Source: REEB506 sp040381035 (GTDB lineage: Bacteria; Pseudomonadota; Alphaproteobacteria; Caulobacterales; Aquidulcibacteraceae). From it: DNA of 12,831 bases. Shown here piece after piece: positions 6,120 through 12,831 of the stretch. Positions within the stretch are counted from its first letter, which is position 1. Each line of letters begins with the position of its first letter. The notes beneath the pieces were generated by a model. The model did no database searches. It saw only the letters and a list, made by a program, of their open reading frames with translations, and had not been told where the DNA came from. Made by a program: the position numbers and the translations under genes. The DNA is taken from positions 1-12,831 of the forward strand of contig JBEIHY010000088.1 of the NCBI GenBank assembly GCA_040381035.1. The letters run 5' to 3'.

Positions 6120-7238
6120 ATGCGCCTTAAGATTGAGCGCGCCGCGCTGTTGCGAGCACTGAGCCACGTCCAAAGCGTTGTCGAGCGGCGCAACACCATT
6201 CCGATTCTGTCCAATGTCCTGCTCACCGCCCAGGGCGACGGCCTGAAGCTGACCGCCACTGACTTGGATCTCGAGATCGCCGAAGCCGCGCCCGCCGTGA
6301 TTGAGCGCGCCGGCGCCACCACCACGGCGGCCCACACCCTGTTTGAGTTCGTGCGTCGCCTGCCTGATGGGGCGGAGGTGAAGCTCGATCTACCGGGCGA
6401 TGAAACCCGGCTGGCCGTCTCGGCCGGCAAAGCGCGCTTGCAGCTGCCGGTGCTGCCGCCGGACGATTATCCGGCCATGCCGGTCGACGCGTCCGGACAT
6501 AGTTTCTCGGTCGGTCCAGTCGAGTTGGCGCGGCTGATCGACAAGACCAAGTTCGCCATTTCCACCGAAGAAACGCGCTATTATCTCAACGGCATTTTCT
6601 TGCACACTCACACCGACGGCTCAAACACCGTGCTGCGCGCGGTGGCTACGGACGGCCATCGTTTGGCCTTGGCCGAAACCCCGGCGCCGGATGGCTCGGT
6701 TGGGATGCCGGGCGTTATTGTGCCGCGCAAAACCATTCAGGAATTGCGCCGCCTGCTGGAAGACGCGGCGGGCGATGTCGATGTCGCGGTGTCGACGCAG
6801 AAGATCCGTTTCAGTGTTGGCGATGCGGTGCTCACTTCCAAGCTCATCGAAGGCTCATTCCCGGAATATGGCCGGGTAATTCCGAAAGCCAATTCGCGCC
6901 ATATGCGGGTGGAGAACAAGGATTTCGCCGCCGCGGTCGATCGCGTGTCGACCGTTTCGGCGGAGCGTTCGCGGTCAGTTAAGCTGGCGCTCGACAATGA
7001 TCGCCTGACATTGACGGTGAACAACCCCGATCAGGGCGTGGCCACAGAGGAAGTGAATGCGGACTTTTTCGGCGATGCGCTGGAGATTGGCTTCAATTCC
7101 AAGTTCCTGAAAGATGTCAGCGATCAGATCGAGGGCGCAGAAGCGTTGTTTGAACTGCAGGATTCCAATTCGCCGACCCTGGTGCGCGATCCGGCCGATC
7201 CGCATGCGCTTTACGTGCTGATGCCGTTGCGGGTGTGA
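6120..7238 (+). CDS. dnaN: DNA polymerase III subunit beta (sliding clamp)
   Basis: The beta clamp is a ring-shaped dimer that tethers DNA polymerase III and many repair proteins to DNA. The 372-residue length is standard. Family landmarks are the start MRLKIERAALLRALSHVQSV, ERRNTIPILSNVLL, TATDLDLEI, ATDGHRLALAE in the middle domain, VRVIPKANSRH-like sequence (YGRVIPKANSRHM), SVKLALDNDRLTL and the ending ALYVLMPLRV. ATG 6120 is preceded by AGGAAG at a good distance; a longer reading from 5991 adds a low-complexity Gly/Arg tail with no homology. The 234-base gap after dnaA contains the dnaA terminator, and I see no clear promoter in the remaining 5938-6119. Its stop overlaps the recF start by four bases (GTGA), so the two are translationally coupled. 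Confidence 0.97.
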   Translation: MRLKIERAALLRALSHVQSVVERRNTIPILSNVLLTAQGDGLKLTATDLDLEIAEAAPAVIERAGATTTAAHTLFEFVRRLPDGAEVKLDLPGDETRLAVSAGKARLQLPVLPPDDYPAMPVDASGHSFSVGPVELARLIDKTKFAISTEETRYYLNGIFLHTHTDGSNTVLRAVATDGHRLALAETPAPDGSVGMPGVIVPRKTIQELRRLLEDAAGDVDVAVSTQKIRFSVGDAVLTSKLIEGSFPEYGRVIPKANSRHMRVENKDFAAAVDRVSTVSAERSRSVKLALDNDRLTLTVNNPDQGVATEEVNADFFGDALEIGFNSKFLKDVSDQIEGAEALFELQDSNSPTLVRDPADPHALYVLMPLRV

Positions 7239-8380
7239 CGAGCCGGCTTTGGGTCGCGGGCCTGCGGCTGGCTGATTTCCGCAATCATGTCGCGGTTGAT
7301 CTCACGCTCGACGCCCGCCCAGTGTGCATTTTCGGCCCCAATGGTGCGGGAAAAACCAATCTGATCGAAGCGCTGACCACGCTTGCGCCCGGCCGCGGTT
7401 TGCGCAGCGGCGACCTGATGGAGCTGGCGCGCAGCGATGGCGCCGCAAGCCGGCCGCGGCCCTGGGCAGTGTCGGCGACGATTGAAAATCGCGGCGAGCG
7501 GATGATCCTCGGCGCCGGCGCGGAGCGCACGCCGGAGGGCGGCGTGCGGCGGGTGGCGCGCATGAACGGCAAGCCTGCAACGGCCGCTGATCTGGCGCGC
7601 GCGGCGCCGATGCTGTGGGTGACGCCAGCGATGGATCGGTTGTTTGCTGGCCCGCCGGGCGATCGCCGCCGCTTCTTCGATCGGTTGACGCTCAGCCGTG
7701 CGCCCGAACACGGACAATCTGCGGCCGCCTATGAGCGCGCCATGCGCGAACGTCAGCGCTTGTTGAATGAAGGCCGCGCCGATCCGGCTTGGCTAAGCGG
7801 GCTGGAGCGCGAAATGGCCAGCCATGGCGCGGCCTTGGCGGCGGCGCGCTGTGATACCGCCGCGGGGCTGGCGGAGACGATTTCCCACCAGCCCGAAGGC
7901 GCGTTTCCAAAAGCACTGGTGGCGCTCGAAGGCGGCTTGGAATTGGCTTTCGCGCAAGGCCGGCCGAGCGCAGAGATCGAAGACGAATTCCTCCAGCTTC
8001 TGCGCACGATGCGCGGCCGCGACGCAGGCGCCGGACGCACGCTCGATGGCCCGCACCGCAGTGATCTTGTCGTCACCCATGCCGCCAAACAGATGCCCGC
8101 CGCACAATGCTCGACCGGCGAGCAAAAGGCGTTGCTGCTTGGCCTGGTGTTGGCCCACGCTCGCGCGCTCGCCGATGATCCGGGCGCAGGGCCTGCGCTG
8201 TTGCTGCTCGATGAAGCCGCAGCCCACCTCGATTCCGCCCGCCGCGCGGGGCTTTACGACGCGCTCTGCGACAGCCCCGGCCAATCCTGGCTGACCGGCA
8301 CGGATGAGGAGCTTTTTGCCGCCTTTGGCGACCGCGCGCAGTGCTTGGCGATGGGGCCTTCCGGGCCAAGGCCGGCTTGA
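7235..8380 (+). CDS. recF: DNA replication/repair protein RecF
   Basis: RecF is an SMC/ABC-type ATPase that, with RecO and RecR, loads RecA at single-strand gaps next to duplex DNA. The 381-residue product starts at GTG 7235 inside the dnaN stop (GTGA). N-terminal LRLADFRNHVAVDL is the RecF lead-in. Walker A GPNGAGKT spans 34-41, followed by NLIEALTTLAPGRGLR. The ABC signature is CSTGEQKALLLGLVLAHA starting at 292, and Walker B LLLLDEAAAHLD has catalytic D326 and E327. The hallmark sequence PGDRRRFFDRL, centred near residue 148, is also present. All catalytic elements look intact. It lies 105 bases before gyrB. Confidence 0.96.
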   Translation: MTSRLWVAGLRLADFRNHVAVDLTLDARPVCIFGPNGAGKTNLIEALTTLAPGRGLRSGDLMELARSDGAASRPRPWAVSATIENRGERMILGAGAERTPEGGVRRVARMNGKPATAADLARAAPMLWVTPAMDRLFAGPPGDRRRFFDRLTLSRAPEHGQSAAAYERAMRERQRLLNEGRADPAWLSGLEREMASHGAALAAARCDTAAGLAETISHQPEGAFPKALVALEGGLELAFAQGRPSAEIEDEFLQLLRTMRGRDAGAGRTLDGPHRSDLVVTHAAKQMPAAQCSTGEQKALLLGLVLAHARALADDPGAGPALLLLDEAAAHLDSARRAGLYDALCDSPGQSWLTGTDEELFAAFGDRAQCLAMGPSGPRPA

Positions 8381-8485
8381 GAATTCTCCGCTGTGGAAAG
8401 GCGGTTTCGGGCGTCGTTTCAACGCGACAGCGCAGATGCAACCCACTACACTCCGGGCTCTGATATTGGCTGATTCGACTGATCC

Positions 8486-10927
8486 ATGACCGCTGCCGTC
8501 GCGCCCACTCCGCAACCCGTTTATGATGCCGACTCGATCAAGGTGCTGAAGGGCCTCGATGCGGTGCGCAAACGCCCCGGTATGTATATCGGCGACACCG
8601 ACGACGGCTCCGGCCTGCATCATATGATCTACGAAGTCGTCGACAACGCGATTGACGAGGCGCTGGCTGGCCACGCCAAGCATGTCGAAGTGTTTTTGCA
8701 CGCCGATGGTTCGGCCGAAATCACCGATGACGGCCGCGGCATCCCGACCGACATTCACCCCACCGAAGGCGTCAGCGCCGCTGAAGTCATCATGACCCAG
8801 CTGCATGCCGGCGGTAAGTTCGACCAGAACAGCTACAAGGTTTCCGGCGGCCTACACGGCGTTGGCGTATCGGTTGTGAACGCGCTGTCGGAATGGCTGG
8901 ATCTCAATGTCTGGCGCGGCGGCAAAGCCTATACGATGCGCTTTCGCCATGGCGACGCTGAAGCGCCGTTGCGTGAATTCGGGCCGGCGCCTGAGGTGAA
9001 TGGCGCGCTAAAACGCGGCACGGGCGTGCGGTTTTTGCCATCGACGCAGACCTTTACCAAAGTCGAGTTTGACCGCAAAACGATTGAGCATCGCCTGCGC
9101 GAGTTGGCCTTCCTCAATAGCGGCGTGCGGATCATTTTCCGCGATCTGCGCGGGCCCGAACCGTTTGAGGAAGTGCTGTTCTATGAGGGCGGGGTGAAGG
9201 CGTTCGTCCAACACGTCGATCGCTCGCGCCAGTCGATTTTGCCCGACACGATCTATGTCACTGGCGAGCGTGACGGCATTTCTGTGGAAGCCGCGCTGCA
9301 ATGGAATGACGGCTATCACGAGACGATGTTGTGCTTCACCAACAACATTCCGCAGAAAGATGGCGGCACGCACCTTGCGGGCTTCCGCGGAGCGCTCACC
9401 CGCATCATCAATCAATATGCGGATCAATCGGGCGCGGCGAAAAAGGAAAAGGTCGACATCACCGGGGATGACGCGCGCGAGGGCCTCACATGCGTGCTGA
9501 GCGTGAAGGCGCCAGACCCGAAATTCTCCAGCCAGACCAAGGAAAAACTGGTTTCCAGCGAAGTGCGCCCCGCTGTCGAAAACATCATGGGCGAGGCGCT
9601 GTCGACATGGTTTGAAGAAAATCCCGGCCCCGCCAAGGCGATCATGACAAAGGTGGTGCAGGCCGCCGCCGCGCGCGAAGCCGCGCGCAAGGCCCGCGCC
9701 GCGATCCGCAAATCGCCGCTCGATATCGCATCGCTGCCCGGCAAGCTGGCCGATTGCCAGGAAAAAGATCCGTCGAAATCGGAACTGTTTATCGTCGAGG
9801 GCGACTCGGCCGGCGGCTCCGCCAAGCAGGGCCGCAATCGCGAATATCAAGCCGTTCTGCCGCTGCGCGGAAAGATCTTGAACGTCGAGCGGGTGACGAC
9901 CGGGCGGATGCTGTCCTCGGAACAGATCGGCACGCTGATCACCGCACTCGGCGCTGGGATTGGAAGGCTCACCGAAGACGGCCGCAGCGAAGGCTTCAAT
10001 CCCGACAAGCTGCGCTACCACAAGATCATCATCATGACCGATGCCGACGTTGACGGCGCCCATATCCGCACCCTGCTGCTCACTTTCTTCTATCGCCAGA
10101 TGCGCGAGCTGATCGACCGCGGCCATCTCTACATCGCGCAACCGCCGCTCTACAAAGCGTCGAAAGGCAAATCCGGCCGCTATCTGAAGGATGAGGCCGA
10201 GTACGAATCCTTCCTGATCGATGAAGGCGTCAATGGCGTCACGCTCAAGCTCTCCACCGGCGCACAAATTGGCGGCGCGGATTTAAAGCGGCTGGTGCGC
10301 GAAGCCACATTGGTGCGGGCGCTGATCAACCGGCTCCATACCCGCGCCACCGATGACGTTTTAGAGCAGGCCGCGATTGCCGGCGCGCTCGGCCCCGAAG
10401 CGGGCGAAGCCGAAGCGCTGGAGGCAGCCGCCCGCCTCAATCGCCTGGCCGAGGAGGGCGAAGCGACTTGGGTCGGCCGCTTCGATCCCGATCATGCCTT
10501 GGTGATGGAGCGCGTGGTGCGCGGCGTGGCCGAGCGTGTTGTGCTCGATCGCGGGTTGCTTGGCTCTTATGATGCGCGCCGCCTGCATGAACGCGCGGCC
10601 GCCTTGCGCGAAACCTATACCGGCGAAGCGACCATCCTGCGCGGTGAGGATCGCGCGCCGATCTTTGGCCCGCTCGCGCTGCTGACCAGCGTGCTTGACG
10701 CTGGCCGCAAAGGCCTAAGCATCCAGCGCTACAAAGGCCTCGGCGAAATGAACGCCGAGCAGCTGTGGGAAACCACGCTCGATCCGAATGCGCGCGTGCT
10801 GTTGCAAGTGCAGGTCGAGCACACGGAAGAAGCCGGCGAGCTGTTCACCAAGCTGATGGGCGATGAAGTCGAGCCGCGGCGCGAATTCATTCAAGAAAAC
10901 GCGCTGGAAGCTGACGTCGACGCCTAG
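8486..10927 (+). CDS. gyrB: DNA gyrase subunit B
   Basis: GyrB is the ATPase and TOPRIM subunit of DNA gyrase, the A2B2 topoisomerase that introduces negative supercoils. The 813-residue product has a GHKL ATPase domain with YEVVDNAIDEAL (catalytic Glu E50, Asn N54), ITDDGRGIP (D81) and GGLHGVGVSVVNALS (121-135). The TOPRIM domain has EGDSAGGSAKQGRNR with E438, PLRGKILNVE, and DADVDGAHIR with D519, D521 and D523. The C-terminal tail reads IQRYKGLGEMNAEQLWETTLDP. A segment rich in Ala and Glu around residues 620-660 fits the alphaproteobacterial insertion. ATG 8486 has no recognisable Shine-Dalgarno sequence. The 105-base upstream gap contains no clear promoter or terminator; transcription from recF or a weak promoter is possible. 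The gene converges on the next one with a 5-base gap. Confidence 0.97.
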   Translation: MTAAVAPTPQPVYDADSIKVLKGLDAVRKRPGMYIGDTDDGSGLHHMIYEVVDNAIDEALAGHAKHVEVFLHADGSAEITDDGRGIPTDIHPTEGVSAAEVIMTQLHAGGKFDQNSYKVSGGLHGVGVSVVNALSEWLDLNVWRGGKAYTMRFRHGDAEAPLREFGPAPEVNGALKRGTGVRFLPSTQTFTKVEFDRKTIEHRLRELAFLNSGVRIIFRDLRGPEPFEEVLFYEGGVKAFVQHVDRSRQSILPDTIYVTGERDGISVEAALQWNDGYHETMLCFTNNIPQKDGGTHLAGFRGALTRIINQYADQSGAAKKEKVDITGDDAREGLTCVLSVKAPDPKFSSQTKEKLVSSEVRPAVENIMGEALSTWFEENPGPAKAIMTKVVQAAAAREAARKARAAIRKSPLDIASLPGKLADCQEKDPSKSELFIVEGDSAGGSAKQGRNREYQAVLPLRGKILNVERVTTGRMLSSEQIGTLITALGAGIGRLTEDGRSEGFNPDKLRYHKIIIMTDADVDGAHIRTLLLTFFYRQMRELIDRGHLYIAQPPLYKASKGKSGRYLKDEAEYESFLIDEGVNGVTLKLSTGAQIGGADLKRLVREATLVRALINRLHTRATDDVLEQAAIAGALGPEAGEAEALEAAARLNRLAEEGEATWVGRFDPDHALVMERVVRGVAERVVLDRGLLGSYDARRLHERAAALRETYTGEATILRGEDRAPIFGPLALLTSVLDAGRKGLSIQRYKGLGEMNAEQLWETTLDPNARVLLQVQVEHTEEAGELFTKLMGDEVEPRREFIQENALEADVDA

Positions 10928-10932
10928 CGCAG

Positions 10933-12417
10933 TCAGCGCAAGCTTTCGTGGCGGCCGATATCGAACACGGTGTAACGGCCATTGCTGCTGATATGGTGCA
11001 GGCCTTCCATGCCCGGCTCAATCTCTGGCCCATAGGCGGCGACTTCGCGTTCTTCGTAATCGGTTTCGGTCAAGGTGACGATCTCGAATACAGTGATGCT
11101 GCGGCCATAAAATTGGAAATCCTGCTTCTGGGCGACGCGATAAATCTTGTCGCCGTTGCGTAGGAGGCCGCCATTGCGCGCCACCAGCGGATCAAACCGG
11201 ATCGGATTCATCGGGTGCGGTGTCCAGGTTTGCGACAACGGATGATCGGCCCAGAACAGGTGCAGTTCGTCGGCGTAGGAATTGATCCCGGCGCTGTCGA
11301 TATTGGTCAGCATCCACCATTTGCCGTCACGTTCAAACAGCGCCGTATCGACCGCGCGCACATCCCTCATCAAGGTCGCCACTGGCTTCCAATCGAGCGG
11401 GAAGTTCTGCGCCTCATAGACGCGGATTTCCCCAATGCTACCGGTTTCCGGGACCATCAGCACGCGGCCCTCGAATTCGAACACGAACGGATAGGAGAGA
11501 TGGAAAGGCTCCCGCAGCGCTTCGCCAAGGCGCACCGCGCGTCCATCCTTGATTTCATAAACGGTCAAAAAGCCGCGCGCAGTGATATCGTCACAATCTT
11601 CAACGAACAAAAGATCGCGGCCATTGTGGTGGAGCACGAAAGGGTCTGCGAGCAAGTGGCCAGGCTCATTGGGAACTTCAATGGCCTTGGTCAGATCGAC
11701 ATTCGGCCAAGCGCCTTCAGCAATCCGCACCCGCCAGCGCATCTGGCGCTTGAACGGCCGCATCGCCAAGGCGCGCACGATCCGCGCGGCGGCCGCAAAA
11801 CCATAGCCGATCACTATGTCCCGACCCGGACGATCTTGGCGCAAGCTTTGCGGCATCGCGCGCTCGGCCGGCAGCGCACGCGCCTGGGCGACATGGCTCA
11901 AGATCTGCTTCAGATACGCCAGCGCCTTGCTGTTGAGATGATCTTGCGCCCAGGTCCAATAGGGCATGGTCTCGATACGGCCAAAGGCAAAGGCGGTGTC
12001 GGCGCCGGGCCGGCGGATAGCAAAGGCGGTGGAGACGTGTCTGTCGGCGGCGTCGAAGAAGGCGGGTTCGGCGTCGGTGTCGACGGCAATGGCGCCCAGG
12101 CGCGCGCGGGCGACCAGTTCAGTCGGCGCCTGCGCGCCGCCCAGCGTCACCACCAGATCGAGCGGTTCGTCCGCTTCCAATCGCGGAAGGTGATCGGGCG
12201 CGGGCGATGCGGGCGCCATGCGGCTCGCGAAAATCCGTTTCTCAATCTGGCCGATCAACCGCAGGGCAAGCCCCCGTTTGGCCGGCGCCGGCGCTGGTTC
12301 GACCGCGACAATCTCCAGATCGTTGCGGCTCTTGGCCCACGCCATGATCACATGGATCATCGCATAGGCAGCGACGGGGGCGACCACAGCGACCTGGAGG
12401 GGAATATTCACGAGCAT
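10933..12417 (-). CDS. Formyltransferase-like / GINT1-type propeller sugar transferase protein
   Basis: A 494-residue protein with two parts. Residues 1-180 resemble a degenerate formyltransferase-type Rossmann domain: LQVAVVAPVAAYAM at the start, DLVVTLGGAQAPTELV at 87-102, and YLKQILSHV near 168. Residues 235-494 match the five-bladed beta-propeller at the N-terminus of plant glucosamine inositolphosphorylceramide transferase: LLADPFVLHHNG, LLFVED, FHLSYPFVFEFEG (305-317), MVPETG, NFPLDWKP, DTALFERDGKWWML (357-370), ARNGGLL, YRVAQKQDFQFYGRS and GLHHISSNG. Bacterial proteins of this type often sit near polysaccharide genes and are thought to act on surface glycans, but biochemical function is not settled. 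No signal peptide is evident, so it is probably cytoplasmic. The ATG at 12417 lacks a clear ribosome site. It converges on gyrB and looks like an unrelated insertion beside the conserved replication cluster. Confidence 0.75.
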   Translation of the reverse strand: MLVNIPLQVAVVAPVAAYAMIHVIMAWAKSRNDLEIVAVEPAPAPAKRGLALRLIGQIEKRIFASRMAPASPAPDHLPRLEADEPLDLVVTLGGAQAPTELVARARLGAIAVDTDAEPAFFDAADRHVSTAFAIRRPGADTAFAFGRIETMPYWTWAQDHLNSKALAYLKQILSHVAQARALPAERAMPQSLRQDRPGRDIVIGYGFAAAARIVRALAMRPFKRQMRWRVRIAEGAWPNVDLTKAIEVPNEPGHLLADPFVLHHNGRDLLFVEDCDDITARGFLTVYEIKDGRAVRLGEALREPFHLSYPFVFEFEGRVLMVPETGSIGEIRVYEAQNFPLDWKPVATLMRDVRAVDTALFERDGKWWMLTNIDSAGINSYADELHLFWADHPLSQTWTPHPMNPIRFDPLVARNGGLLRNGDKIYRVAQKQDFQFYGRSITVFEIVTLTETDYEEREVAAYGPEIEPGMEGLHHISSNGRYTVFDIGRHESLR

Positions 12418-12691
12418 GGTAAGGAAGCGCGTTTTCCAACAGGGCGATTAATAGCGCAGACCTAAGCCCAATTGACCATATGCGCGAACAAGATTCGCCC
12501 TTGACGTGTCGGCCGTACTGTGGATTACTCTACGTCAAGCAAGTCTTTGGCGTGTCGTCGTCCTGTTTTCAGTAGCTCTGCTGCAACTCCATTTTGGATC
12601 GGCAAGTTTTCGCCAAGTCTTTGCCTGCCGAAAATTAAAGGCCGAAAGGGCCCATTCGGGCGGACGCGCCAGGAGGAGCGCGCCAGCGAAA
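12418..12691. other. Gene-free region right of the propeller gene
   Basis: I see no convincing gene here. Short frames exist on both strands (such as 12506-12700) but lack ribosome sites and recognisable homology, and two run into the inverted repeat. Sequence features are a TTGACGT/ACGTCAA dyad with an internal DnaA-box-like site (12501-12538) and the 10-base direct repeat CAAGTCTTTG at 12540-12549 and 12614-12623. The promoter of the minus-strand propeller gene should lie in its left part, but I find no good -35/-10 pair. Confidence 0.5.
12501..12538. promoter_or_regulatory. TTGACGT dyad enclosing a DnaA-box-like site
   Basis: TTGACGT (12501-12507) and ACGTCAA (12532-12538) are perfect inverted copies 24 bases apart. 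Between them TGTGGATTA (12519-12527) matches the DnaA box in reverse (TTATCCACA) at eight of nine bases. The left copy could also serve as a -35 element for rightward transcription, with a weak -10 (ATTACT, 12524-12529) after 17 bases. Single sites of this kind occur by chance, so its role is a guess. Confidence 0.35.
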
Positions 12692-12770
12692 CTAGTGTAG
12701 CGCATCTAACGTTTGGTACCCGTTTGAGCCAAAGCGCGCGACCAAACGTTAGATGCATCAGCTACACTAG
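12692..12770. repeat. Large near-perfect inverted repeat (26 bp per arm)
   Basis: The left arm runs 12692-12717: CTAGTGTAGC then GCATCTAACGTTTGGT. The right arm is ACCAAACGTTAGATGC (12741-12756), four extra bases ATCA, then GCTACACTAG (12761-12770). All 26 arm positions pair, with only the ATCA bulge. The central 23 bases (12718-12740) are GC-rich and repeat CGTTTG from the left arm. Both outer ends are CTAG. No T-run follows directly, so it is not a standard terminator. A miniature palindromic mobile element or a structured RNA are the likeliest explanations. Confidence 0.85.
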
Positions 12771-12831
12771 AGCTTGGATTTTTCTAGTGTTCCTTATGGT
12801 TCTGACATTTGCTCGGCGTCTGTGGCAAGCG

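Noticed and set aside
8354..8374. GGCCTT/AAGGCC hairpin at the end of recF
   Set aside because: It is inside the recF coding sequence and has no T-run after it; not a usable terminator on this evidence.
12506..12700. A 64-residue frame with a hydrophobic segment, right of the propeller gene
   Set aside because: GTG start without a ribosome site, stop lies inside the inverted repeat, and the opposite strand also has an unsupported open frame; too little to call a gene.
12796..12831. Possible start of a rightward gene (MVLTFARRLWQA…)
   Set aside because: Only 12 codons are visible and there is no Shine-Dalgarno sequence; it cannot be judged without sequence beyond the window.

Overview
The window is a high-GC bacterial chromosome segment whose gene content and order point to an alphaproteobacterium. 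The evidence is the run enoyl-CoA hydratase – rpsT – dnaA – dnaN – recF – gyrB, a GyrB with an alphaproteobacterial-style insertion late in the protein, and an adjacent rsfS – rlmH – LytM-domain protein cluster. I cannot name a genus from sequence alone. It is mostly a conserved replication-initiation neighbourhood, not an accessory island, and I found no CRISPR array, tRNA, rRNA, transposase or phage gene.

Left part, minus strand (1-1388): rsfS (ribosome silencing factor) and rlmH (23S rRNA pseudouridine methyltransferase) are packed with a 3-base overlap. A secreted LytM/M23-fold protein follows and runs off the left edge. Its visible part lacks two of the residues expected of a zinc peptidase, so it looks like an EnvC-type amidase activator, but with a very short region before the fold. 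Divergent from this cluster is a Tat-exported PhoD-like metallophosphatase (1512-2588).

Middle (2589-8380): a folded intergenic palindromic repeat precedes an enoyl-CoA hydratase with both catalytic glutamates. rpsT has a clear sigma70-type promoter and a strong intrinsic terminator. A 446-base gene-free leader then leads to dnaA. dnaA ends in its own UUCG-tetraloop terminator, so dnaN and recF (4-base stop/start overlap) form a separate unit. The DnaA is intact in its Walker A, Walker B, sensor and DNA-binding motifs, but it appears to have lost the arginine finger and the residues around it. This is the most notable protein-level oddity here.

Right part (8381-12831): gyrB converges, with a 5-base gap, on a minus-strand gene for a sugar-transferase-type protein. 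That protein joins a formyltransferase-like N-terminus to a five-bladed propeller of the glucosamine inositolphosphorylceramide transferase type. The last 414 bases hold no convincing gene. They contain a near-consensus DnaA box inside a TTGACGT dyad and a large near-perfect inverted repeat (26 bp per arm) with a third partial copy of its end sequence. I see no convincing oriC: the rpsT-dnaA gap lacks a cluster of DnaA boxes. I did not find a previously undescribed multi-gene system; the items worth following up are the altered DnaA, the reduced LytM protein and the palindromic elements.
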